NCBI GenBank assembly: GCA_023391425.1
Contig: JAEWAX010000018.1
Coordinates: 1 to 16,662 of the forward strand
Reading direction: 5' to 3'
Source: Bacillota bacterium
Lineage (GTDB): Bacteria > Bacillota > Clostridia > Acetivibrionales > DSM-1351
DNA length: 16,662 nucleotides
Made by a program: the position numbers and the translations under genes. This document shows positions 7,503 through 14,287 of this stretch, one piece after another (the first letter of the stretch is position 1; each line of letters starts with the position of its first letter). Below the pieces are notes generated by a model. It was not told the origin of the DNA and did no database searches. It worked only from the letters and a program-made list of their open reading frames with translations.

Positions 7503-7541
7503 AAAGCTGTATTGGTGTTTTTATACCAGTACAGCTTTTTT
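7503..7541 (+). terminator. Intrinsic terminator inside the GNAT leader
   Basis: AAAGCTGTA (7503-7511) pairs with TACAGCTTT (7530-7538), and the helix continues inward to about 15 bp (including two G-U pairs) with a 6-base loop. Six Ts (7536-7541) overlap and follow the 3' arm. It lies before, not after, the gene, about 70 bases from its start codon, which marks premature-termination control. Confidence 0.85.
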
Positions 7542-7612
7542 GTTTTGGGAGGTGGCTATTTTAATCAAGCATGGTTTCTACAACAACAGGTATTATTAAA
7601 TGGAGGGATATT

Positions 7613-8539
7613 ATGAAAACATATCATCGTAATTTTATTTATGAGAGTAAAGATTTTGACAGTATGTGCAAATTTATTATTCAAGATAACACTTTGAGGA
7701 AGGATTATTTTAATTGGCATATCGGGCGTATTGTTGATTGGAAATATAACCTTTCCAATTTCAAAAGGCACTTTCCCGATAATTATTGTGGCTCTGCACA
7801 TCTATGGTTTGATTACTTTCATAACCTAATTGGATTTGTTATTTCTGAAGAATTTAATAATGAATTCTCTATTTTTCTTAAAAATGAGTATTCCTTTTTA
7901 TATTCAGAGTTAATTAATTGGGCAAGGATAGAATGGGGAAGCAAAAACAAGATTTTAGTTACACAGGCGATAGAGACCGAAACAGAGTATATTAAAGTTC
8001 TTGAAAGTGAAGGTTATCAAAGAAATGGCCAAATAGAAATGACAAGAGTATTCAATACAAGCCTTTATAAGGATTATATTATTGAGGATCCATCAATATC
8101 ATTCCAGAGCATGTCTGAAAATGGAGATTACATTGAGCAGGCTGTTCTAAGGACCAACGCATGGCCAAAACCAAAATCCTATAGCAATGAAATACTTTTA
8201 GAGATTAATGAATATATTCGAAGAAGCCCTATTTATAATGCCAAATTTGACTTTGTATTAGTAAATAATGAGGGTAAGCATATCTCAGGTTGTGAAGCCT
8301 TTATAGATTATGAGAATAACACTTCTGAAATTGAAAGAGTTTGCACACATTCGGATTTTTATAATAAAGGATATGCTCAAATGGTTCTTAAAGCTTGTAT
8401 GAGAAAGTTATATGAAAATAATATATTGACAGCCTTTATTTCAGGTTCATATGATAAGAGTATCCACTTATACGGGAAATTAGGACATGTAAAAGAGTAT
8501 ACTAGGTACTTTTATGAATATCAGACAAGGGAATTATAA
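7613..8539 (+). CDS. Tandem-GNAT family N-acetyltransferase
   Basis: This is a soluble protein of 308 residues with two GNAT-like halves. The C-terminal half (about 160-308) carries the clear acetyl-CoA site: ERVCTHSDFYNKGYAQMV, with the GNAT Gly253-x-Ala255 loop, followed by SIHLYGKLGHV, the usual closing strand and helix. The N-terminal half (about 1-150) is a weaker, probably degenerate GNAT fold ending in LESEGYQRNGQIEMTRVF. The acceptor substrate is unknown; related enzymes modify antibiotics, amines, peptides or protein N-termini. I chose ATG 7613, which has TGGAGG directly before it; an in-frame ATG at 7571 would add 14 residues, but its ribosome site is 15 bases away. Expression is probably governed by the structured leader and terminator upstream. 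The gene is monocistronic and converges on the activase gene. Confidence 0.85.
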   Translation: MKTYHRNFIYESKDFDSMCKFIIQDNTLRKDYFNWHIGRIVDWKYNLSNFKRHFPDNYCGSAHLWFDYFHNLIGFVISEEFNNEFSIFLKNEYSFLYSELINWARIEWGSKNKILVTQAIETETEYIKVLESEGYQRNGQIEMTRVFNTSLYKDYIIEDPSISFQSMSENGDYIEQAVLRTNAWPKPKSYSNEILLEINEYIRRSPIYNAKFDFVLVNNEGKHISGCEAFIDYENNTSEIERVCTHSDFYNKGYAQMVLKACMRKLYENNILTAFISGSYDKSIHLYGKLGHVKEYTRYFYEYQTREL

Positions 8540-8654
8540 AACTTAGTTTATAAAGAGCAGCAGATGTGTGGTTGTTATTTCTCCTGGAAGTGAATATGTC
8601 TCATACTGTGGCTTATCTTATGTATAATACTGAACTCCTCTGAAAAAGTAGGGT

Positions 8655-8686
8655 CGTTGCAAGATAAAATATGTTATCTTGCAACG
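8655..8686. repeat. Perfect 13-bp hairpin
   Basis: CGTTGCAAGATAA and its exact reverse complement flank a 6-base loop (AATATG). On the plus strand it is followed by A7 rather than T, so it is not a standard terminator in that direction. It stands 116 bases after the acetyltransferase stop and 8 bases from the next hairpin. It may stabilise the 3' end of an mRNA, or be a relic of a mobile element. Confidence 0.5.
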
Positions 8687-8738
8687 AAAAAAATCCACCT
8701 ATAAATTCATTGATAACAATAAATTTATAGGTGGGTTT
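8687..8738 (-). terminator. Terminator of the activase gene (possibly also serving the GNAT gene)
   Basis: CCACCTATAAATT (8695-8707) pairs perfectly with AATTTATAGGTGG (8722-8734), and AAAT/GTTT extends the stem. On the minus strand the stem is followed by ATTTTTTT, a strong intrinsic terminator about 200 bases after the activase stop codon. On the plus strand only GTTTG follows, so termination of the acetyltransferase transcript there would be weaker. Confidence 0.75.
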
Positions 8739-8783
8739 GATGTGAATGCTATTTATTATAGTTCCTTTAACCTGATTCCAACC

Positions 8784-8939
8784 TTATAACGCCTTGGTTT
8801 AAGAGTAAATTTTTCGGTTGTAGAAAAATTTACTTACCTCAGCGGCGTTTCAACGAGGCGGGAGATATGCTCTCCGCCTGAAAACCGAAGCGGTACCCGC
8901 CACTTGTAGATGTGGGGGATATCTTACGCCTCGTTATAA
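8784..8939. mobile_element. Hairpin-rich 156-bp segment with inverted ends (possible MITE or IS200/IS605-type remnant)
   Basis: The segment begins TTATAACG and ends CGTTATAA. Inside are a perfect 11-bp hairpin GTAAATTTTTC/GAAAAATTTAC (8805-8833) and the long-range pair AACGAGGCG/CGCCTCGTT (8852-8860 with 8927-8935). That pair encloses GGCGGGAGA/TCTCCGCC (8857-8878) and CCCGCCAC/GTGGGGG (8896-8917). No transposase is present and no target-site duplication was found. The GC-rich foldbacks differ from the AT-rich surroundings. The right end overlaps the last codon and stop of the activase gene. A structured RNA is an alternative. Confidence 0.35.
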
Positions 8940-11900
8940 CATACTAGCAATATCCTTAACATGTTTAGAAACATGCTTATTTATTTTTTCTTTGTGTACC
9001 TTTAGCTCATCCATATTTTCAAAAGCTGTAGAAATCATAAGCTTAATTCTATTTAGCTGATTAACTTCGCTTGCACCCGGGTCATAATCTATAGCTACTA
9101 TATTGGTTCCTGGGTATACTCGTTTTAGCTCCTTCATCATGCCTTTTCCTGTAACGTGGTTTGGCAGACATGCAAAGGGCTGCATACAAATAATGTTTTT
9201 AACCCCACTATTAATAAGCTCAATCATTTCACCAGTTAAGAACCAGCCTTCACCTGTCTGGTTTCCTAATGACAAAACTGATGCAGCTCCCTCAGCCAAT
9301 TCTTTTATTGGTTGTGGCCCATGGAATCTATTGCTTTCATTCAATGCCTTAACATATGAATGTCTAAAGAATTCTATTGCCTTAATTGCTGCACCACCCG
9401 CTATTTGAGCTAGCTTACTTCCTGACAAGTACTTATATTTAAAATCTTGATTATAGGCACAATATAGTATGAAGTCAGTAAGGCCAGGCATAACTGCTTC
9501 TCCACCCTCAGCTTCTACTAAATCAACTACACTATTATTCGCTGTCGGATGGAATTTAACCAGTATTTCTCCAACCAGCCCTACCTTTGGTTTAATCTCA
9601 TCAGTTATTTCAAATTCGTCAAATTCTTTTACTATATTCTTAATATTTTTTGTAAACTCTCTTCTGTTAGAAGACTTAAGTGAATTTATGCATACTTTTA
9701 CCCATTTTTCATAAAGCTTATTGGCCGAACCTTTAACTTTTTCATAGGGTCTGACTTTGTATAGTACATTCATGAATAAGTCACCATAGGTTAACGCCAT
9801 CATAGCCTTGTTCAGCAAACCTAGTGTAAGTTTAAAACCTGGATTTTTTTCCATACCACTTGCATTTAAAGATATTACAGGGACTCTTTCAAAGCCTGCA
9901 TCCTTCAGAGCCTTCTTTAAAAATCCAATATAGTTTGTCGCTCTACAGCCTCCACCAGTCTGAGAAATCAAGACTGAGGTATTGTCTAAATCATATTCAC
10001 CTGACAGTAAGGCCTCCATAAGCTGTCCAATAGCAATTATAGCAGGATAGCAAGCATCATTGTTTACATACTTCAGTCCCACATCAGTAGCTTTATTATC
10101 AATTGATGGAAGAACTACTAAATTGTATCCAGACAGTCTAAAAGCCTCTTGTAAAAACTGGAAATGTATAGGAGACATTTCAGGAGCCAGAATAGTATGA
10201 GTTTTTCTCATTTCCTTGGTAAACGTAACTCTTTTATACTTAGTATCTACCTTTTTGAGTTGGAAACCAGCTTTTTCTCTTTCCAAAATAGTTGCCTTTA
10301 GAGAACGAAGTCTGATTCTTGCTGCCCCAAGATTGTTTCCTTCATCTATTTTTAGAGTAGTATAAATCTTAGAGTTTCCACTTAGTATTTCTTGAACTTG
10401 GTCTGTAGTTACTGCATCTAATCCACAGCCAAAAGAATTAAGTTGTACAAGTTCTAGATTTTTTTGTGGTGCAACAAAACTAGCTGCCGCATAAAGTCTC
10501 GAATGGTAAGCCCATTGGTCAACTACTCTAAGAGGCCTTTCAACATGTCCCAGATGAGATACGGAATCTTCAGTTAAAACAGCCATCCCAAGTGATGTAA
10601 TCATTTCTGGTATTCCATGATTTATCTGAGGGTCTATGTGATAAGGTCTTCCCGCTAGTACTATACCCTTAATTCCACTTTCTTGTATTACTTTGAGAGT
10701 ATTCTCTCCAGTTTTCTGAATATCTTTTTTAAAGGCTTCCTGCTCCAAATAAGCCTTATTAACGCTTTCCCTAATTTCATTTTCGATAATATCAAATGCT
10801 TTTAATTCATTAATTAATCTTTCAACCATCTTCTTTTCATTATCAAAAGGTAAGAAGGGTTTCATGAACAATATATTCTCTTCTCTTAAAATATCCATAT
10901 TGTTTTTTATAACCTCAGGATATGATACTACTATCGGACAATTAAAATGATTGTCTGCCTCTTTCTGTTCCTGCTTCTCATGTGTAATAGAAGGATAAAA
11001 AATAAACTGTATCCCTTTCTCAATGAGATTCGCAATGTGGCCATGTACCAGCTTTCCTGGATAACATACAGATTCTGATGGTATTGTTTCTATCCCTTTT
11101 TCGTACAACTTATTAGACGATCTATCAGATAGTTCAACTCTAAAGCCTAGTTCTGTAAATAGTGTAAACCAGAAAGGATAATCCTCATACATATTCAGAA
11201 CTCTTGGTATACCTACAGTTCCTCTCTTTGCATCAGCTTTAGCTAACGGTTTATAATTAAATACTCTCTGGTACTTATATTTAAACACGTTAGGCAATAA
11301 GTTCTGCTCTTTTCCCTTGCCTGAGCCTCTTTCACAACGATTACCAGATACAAATTTTTCACCATTTCCAAATTTATTAATTGTTAATAAACAGTTGTTA
11401 GAACACAAACCACACCTTGATACTTGTGTATCTGTATTGAAATCATCTAGCGCATCTTGATTCAGTAAGTTTGAAGACGAGCCTTCCGCATATCTTTCCC
11501 TAGCTATCAGAGCTGCACCAAAGGCTCCCATTATACCAGCAATATCGGGTCTTATAGCCTCTCTCTCTGAAAGCTTTTCAAAACTTCTGAGAACTGCATC
11601 ATTATAAAATGTGCCTCCCTGAACGACTATTTTTTCTCCCATTTCTTTTGGGTTCTTAACCTTAATTACTTTAAATAAAGCATTTTTTATTACAGAATAA
11701 GATAATCCTGCTGAGATATCTCCTACAGTAGCGCCTTCCTTTTGTGATTGTTTAACTCTTGAATTCATGAAAACAGTACACCTTGAGCCTAAGTCCACAG
11801 GTTTCTGGGAAGTTATAGCTTGTGCTGCAAAGTCTTTTATGCCCATACCTAAAGAGCTTGCAAAAGTATCCAGAAATGAGCCACAGCCTGAAGAGCAAGC

Positions 11901-13238
11901 CTCATTTAAAAGTATGCTTTCAATATTTCCATCCTTTATCTTTAGGCACTTCATATCCTGCCCACCAATATCTAATATAAAGTCAACACCAGGACAGAAA
12001 AAATCTGCTGCTTTGTAATGCGCTATTGTTTCTATTTCACCTATATCAATATTGAGAGCAGCCTTGAGTAAACCTTCTCCATAGCCAGTTACCGTTGAAT
12101 TAACTATTTTTGCTCTTTCCGGCAGAACCTTGTATATCTCCTTTAGTACCTTTATGGTCGAATTAAGAGGACTTCCCTCATTACTTCCATAATAGGAATA
12201 GAGAATAGCTCCATTGTTATCAATAAGCGCTGCTTTTGTAGTAGTAGATCCAGCATCTATGCCCAAAAAGCATTCGCCCTCATAAGTAGAAATATTGTTC
12301 CTTTTTACAGAGCTTCCTTGATGCCTCTTTTTAAATGCTTCATATTCACTGTCATTAGCAAACAGTGGCTCTAGTCTGTTTGACTCACTAGTATGCGATT
12401 CATCTAGCTTATCAATATTATTTAATAAACCCTTAAATAGTATGGGTTTTTCCTTAATAGAGGACAAAGCAGCGCCAATAGCTACAAATATTTGTGAATT
12501 ATCAGGAAAAATTATCTGTTCGTCTTGTAAATTTAAAGTATCAATAAATCTATTTCTCAGCTCTGATAGGAAGAACAATGGCCCTCCTAGAAAAGCTATA
12601 TTACCCTTAATCGGTCTTCCACAGGCTAGCCCACTTATTGTTTGTATAACTACAGCCTGAAGTACCGATATTGCAATGTCTTCCTTTGCTACACCTTCGT
12701 TTAGAAGAGGCTGCACATCAGTCTTTGCAAAAACTCCACATCTCGCTGCAATTGGATAAATAGTATTGTAATTCTTAGCCAATTCATTTAACCCTGCTGT
12801 ATCTACTCTAAGCAAAGTGGCCATTTGGTCAATAAAAGAGCCGGTTCCACCTGCACAAGTACCATTCATTCTCTGCTCAACGCCACCATTGAAATAGGTA
12901 ATCTTAGCATCTTCGCCTCCCAATTCAATTGCCACATCTGTTTCTGGATAATAGGTTTTAATTGCCTTTGTTGCGGCGATAACCTCCTGTGTAAATGCAA
13001 CTCCAATGCTATTAGCAAGGCTTATTCCGCCTGAACCAGTAACCATTATTGTCAGTTCTGCATCCTTAACAATTTTATATGAATCGAGAAGCAATTCCTT
13101 AAGTTTATTCTTTATATCTGAATAGTGTCTTTGGTATTTACTATAAACCAACTCATTTTCATCGTTTAAAATAGCTACCTTGACAGTAGTTGAACCTATA
13201 TCTATTCCAACATGATATAACCCTTTAACAAAACTCAC
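8934..13238 (-). CDS. Large acyl-CoA dehydratase activase-family protein (double ASKHA ATPase + DUF2229)
   Basis: This 1,434-residue cytoplasmic protein combines two HgdC/BadF-type activase modules with a dehydratase-like C-terminal half. Module 1 (about 8-270) begins GIDIGSTTVK and has Cys128 (GTCAGGTGSF) and Cys167 (ARCGVF). Module 2 (about 325-575) begins GIDAGSTTTK and has Cys448 (EACSSGCGSF) and Cys487 (SRCTVF). In each the cysteines are 39 residues apart, the spacing I recall for the [4Fe-4S] ligands of HgdC. A Cys-rich linker follows (C609-x2-C612-x3-C616 and GNRC near 641). Next come a DUF2229-like region (about 660-900) and a region resembling 2-hydroxyacyl-CoA dehydratase subunits up to the end. 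HgdC itself performs ATP-driven electron transfer to its dehydratase; the substrate of these giant fusions is not established. GTG 13238 is chosen for its GGGGGG site 8 bases upstream; ATG 13262 would add 8 residues. Confidence 0.88.
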   Translation of the reverse strand: MSFVKGLYHVGIDIGSTTVKVAILNDENELVYSKYQRHYSDIKNKLKELLLDSYKIVKDAELTIMVTGSGGISLANSIGVAFTQEVIAATKAIKTYYPETDVAIELGGEDAKITYFNGGVEQRMNGTCAGGTGSFIDQMATLLRVDTAGLNELAKNYNTIYPIAARCGVFAKTDVQPLLNEGVAKEDIAISVLQAVVIQTISGLACGRPIKGNIAFLGGPLFFLSELRNRFIDTLNLQDEQIIFPDNSQIFVAIGAALSSIKEKPILFKGLLNNIDKLDESHTSESNRLEPLFANDSEYEAFKKRHQGSSVKRNNISTYEGECFLGIDAGSTTTKAALIDNNGAILYSYYGSNEGSPLNSTIKVLKEIYKVLPERAKIVNSTVTGYGEGLLKAALNIDIGEIETIAHYKAADFFCPGVDFILDIGGQDMKCLKIKDGNIESILLNEACSSGCGSFLDTFASSLGMGIKDFAAQAITSQKPVDLGSRCTVFMNSRVKQSQKEGATVGDISAGLSYSVIKNALFKVIKVKNPKEMGEKIVVQGGTFYNDAVLRSFEKLSEREAIRPDIAGIMGAFGAALIARERYAEGSSSNLLNQDALDDFNTDTQVSRCGLCSNNCLLTINKFGNGEKFVSGNRCERGSGKGKEQNLLPNVFKYKYQRVFNYKPLAKADAKRGTVGIPRVLNMYEDYPFWFTLFTELGFRVELSDRSSNKLYEKGIETIPSESVCYPGKLVHGHIANLIEKGIQFIFYPSITHEKQEQKEADNHFNCPIVVSYPEVIKNNMDILREENILFMKPFLPFDNEKKMVERLINELKAFDIIENEIRESVNKAYLEQEAFKKDIQKTGENTLKVIQESGIKGIVLAGRPYHIDPQINHGIPEMITSLGMAVLTEDSVSHLGHVERPLRVVDQWAYHSRLYAAASFVAPQKNLELVQLNSFGCGLDAVTTDQVQEILSGNSKIYTTLKIDEGNNLGAARIRLRSLKATILEREKAGFQLKKVDTKYKRVTFTKEMRKTHTILAPEMSPIHFQFLQEAFRLSGYNLVVLPSIDNKATDVGLKYVNNDACYPAIIAIGQLMEALLSGEYDLDNTSVLISQTGGGCRATNYIGFLKKALKDAGFERVPVISLNASGMEKNPGFKLTLGLLNKAMMALTYGDLFMNVLYKVRPYEKVKGSANKLYEKWVKVCINSLKSSNRREFTKNIKNIVKEFDEFEITDEIKPKVGLVGEILVKFHPTANNSVVDLVEAEGGEAVMPGLTDFILYCAYNQDFKYKYLSGSKLAQIAGGAAIKAIEFFRHSYVKALNESNRFHGPQPIKELAEGAASVLSLGNQTGEGWFLTGEMIELINSGVKNIICMQPFACLPNHVTGKGMMKELKRVYPGTNIVAIDYDPGASEVNQLNRIKLMISTAFENMDELKVHKEKINKHVSKHVKDIASML

Positions 13239-13317
13239 TTTATTTGCCCCCCTTTGGCACATATATAATAAAAATATCTATCTACGTTTTTCTCGAATGG
13301 AGTTTTAACTTCAATAC

Positions 13318-13365
13318 ATTATATTTATAATTATTTTCAAATTAGATAATCCGATTTCTTGGATT
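13318..13365 (-). promoter_or_regulatory. Candidate promoter region of the activase gene
   Basis: On the minus strand TATAAT (13323-13318) lies about 80 bases before the GTG start, without a good -35 box. Upstream of it is a small inverted repeat AATCC-N8-GGATT (13348-13365), where a regulator could bind. The rest of the 335-base divergent interval is AT-rich and holds the TetR promoter and palindrome. Confidence 0.3.
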
Positions 13366-13429
13366 CAGATGGATGTGTTTTTGCCCTGAAATTTCATATA
13401 TTTGGTCAATAAACTTTCGCAACACATTG

Positions 13430-13459
13430 TTGATTAATAATCTCTATGTATATTATAAT
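13430..13459 (+). promoter_or_regulatory. Promoter of the TetR-family gene
   Basis: TTGATT (13430-13435) and a perfect TATAAT (13454-13459) are 18 bases apart. Transcription should begin near 13466, just before the perfect palindrome at 13475-13494, giving a leader of about 108 bases. Confidence 0.6.
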
Positions 13460-13474
13460 ATAAATATGCATCTA

Positions 13475-13494
13475 TACAATAAGCAATTATTGTA
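13475..13494. promoter_or_regulatory. Probable TetR-family operator (perfect 20-bp palindrome)
   Basis: TACAATAA-GCAA-TTATTGTA has perfect 8-base arms around a 4-base centre. Size and symmetry suit a TetR dimer, and the site is just downstream of the expected start of tetR-type transcription and between the divergent activase and regulator genes. Autorepression is the simplest reading; control of the activase gene, whose -10 candidate is about 150 bases away, is less certain. Confidence 0.55.
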
Positions 13495-13573
13495 AACCAT
13501 GTACGTTAATCAACAAAACTCACTAATTTGTATATTATCTTTAAATGTAGTACTTGGAAATGGGGATATAAAC

Positions 13574-14185
13574 ATGGTAAAGACATCAAATGATAGAAGA
13601 TCAATACGTACAAAAAAGATGATACGAATTGCTCTATCTCAACTTATCGAAGAAAAAGGCTTCAACGATATAACTATAACTGACATAACAACAAGAGCTG
13701 ATATAAACAGAGGAACGTTTTACTTACACTATACTGATAAATATGATTTATTAGAAAAAATAGAGAATGAAGTAATCCAAGAGCTTTTTGGTAATTGCAA
13801 AACAAATAGCGATATGGATATTTCAAATATAAATTTTGTAAGTAGTCCTATGCCCTTTATGATAAAAATCTTTGAGTATTTGAAAGAAAATGCAATATTT
13901 ATGAAGGCTATTTTAGGTCCCAACGGTGACCCAGTATTCCAATGCAAACTAAAAGAACTCATACAAACTTGTCTATTTGAAAAAAACAAAGTACTAAATA
14001 AAGAAAATATGTTGGTTCCAGAAGCATACTTTATTGCTTATGTGCTCTCTGCACATCTGGGAGTAATTCAGAAGTGGCTTGAAAGTGATATGGAAAAGTC
14101 TCCAGAGGATATGGCATTAATCCTAGCAAATATGTTTTTACTTGGGCCTTTTAAATCTGCTGGGTTTATAAATGATGGTGCCTAA
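13574..14185 (+). CDS. TetR/AcrR-family transcriptional repressor
   Basis: A 203-residue DNA-binding dimer-type regulator. The N-terminal helix-turn-helix (about residues 10-60) has the family pattern GFNDITITDITTRADINRGT followed by FYLHYTDKYDLLEKI. The rest is an all-helical ligand/dimer domain of the type often called TetR_C_8-like in Firmicutes; its ligand is unknown. I chose ATG 13574, with GGGGA 8 bases upstream; an in-frame ATG at 13499 would add 25 residues unlike the family N-terminus and would begin only 5 bases after the palindrome. It is divergent from the activase gene and upstream of the TPR-MBL gene, which has its own promoter. Likely targets are its own gene and perhaps the activase; this is inferred from position. 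No terminator is seen after it, so read-through into the next gene is possible. Confidence 0.9.
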   Translation: MVKTSNDRRSIRTKKMIRIALSQLIEEKGFNDITITDITTRADINRGTFYLHYTDKYDLLEKIENEVIQELFGNCKTNSDMDISNINFVSSPMPFMIKIFEYLKENAIFMKAILGPNGDPVFQCKLKELIQTCLFEKNKVLNKENMLVPEAYFIAYVLSAHLGVIQKWLESDMEKSPEDMALILANMFLLGPFKSAGFINDGA

Positions 14186-14206
14186 AGCTGACCTCAGGAA
14201 ATAATA

Positions 14207-14235
14207 TTGAAGTGCAATGCTCTTGGTGGTAAAAT
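14207..14235 (+). promoter_or_regulatory. Promoter of the TPR-MBL gene
   Basis: TTGAAG (14207-14212) and TAAAAT (14230-14235) are 17 bases apart in the 102-base gap after the TetR gene. Transcription should start near 14242, with a leader of about 46 bases and a strong GGAGGG ribosome site 8-9 bases before the ATG. Confidence 0.5.
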
Positions 14236-14287
14236 TTATCAGTATTAATTTATTTCCAATTTTGCATATAACTGGAGGGTATAAATA

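Larger units (their letters stand above)
7284..7541 (+). ncRNA. Structured leader RNA with terminator (putative attenuator/riboswitch)
   Basis: The leader folds on paper into three back-to-back domains. Domain I is closed by a 13-bp helix (7298-7310 with 7430-7442, two G-U pairs). It contains helix 7336-7342/7401-7407 (TGTCACA/TGTGACA), extended by AAAC/GTTT past a 3-base bulge, and hairpin AAACCT/AGGTTT (7360-7383). Domain II is 7444-7452 with 7493-7502 (one bulged base) enclosing hairpin AACGCTAT/ATAGCGTT (7458-7484). The terminator begins at 7503, the next base. The 3' strand of the domain I helix (TACAG, 7432-7436) can instead pair with CTGTA in the 5' arm of the terminator (7507-7511), a possible antiterminator. 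It matches no riboswitch or T-box consensus that I recognise. All pairings were drawn by eye, without energy calculation. Confidence 0.6.

Noticed and set aside
7284..7541. Assignment of the GNAT leader to a T-box or a purine riboswitch
   Set aside because: The T-box GGTGG(acceptor-binding) bulge pattern and the purine aptamer core were looked for by eye and not found in the right arrangement.
7565..7801. Minus-strand open frame of 78 codons
   Set aside because: It overlaps the start of the acetyltransferase gene on the other strand; the plus-strand gene has the family motifs and GGAGG site.
8564..8593. Nine-codon ORF (MCGCYFSWK) after the acetyltransferase
   Set aside because: No ribosome binding site, no structural context; length is expected by chance.
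8742..8789. Short GTG-started ORF (MNAIYYSSFNLIPTL) after the terminator hairpin
   Set aside because: Only 15 codons with a GGTGGG upstream that belongs to the hairpin; no evidence of translation or homology.
8740..8940. Group II intron or rRNA fragment in the hairpin-rich gap
   Set aside because: No domain V-like GAGCCG...CGGTTC hairpin and no familiar rRNA stretch; the folds are short and separate.
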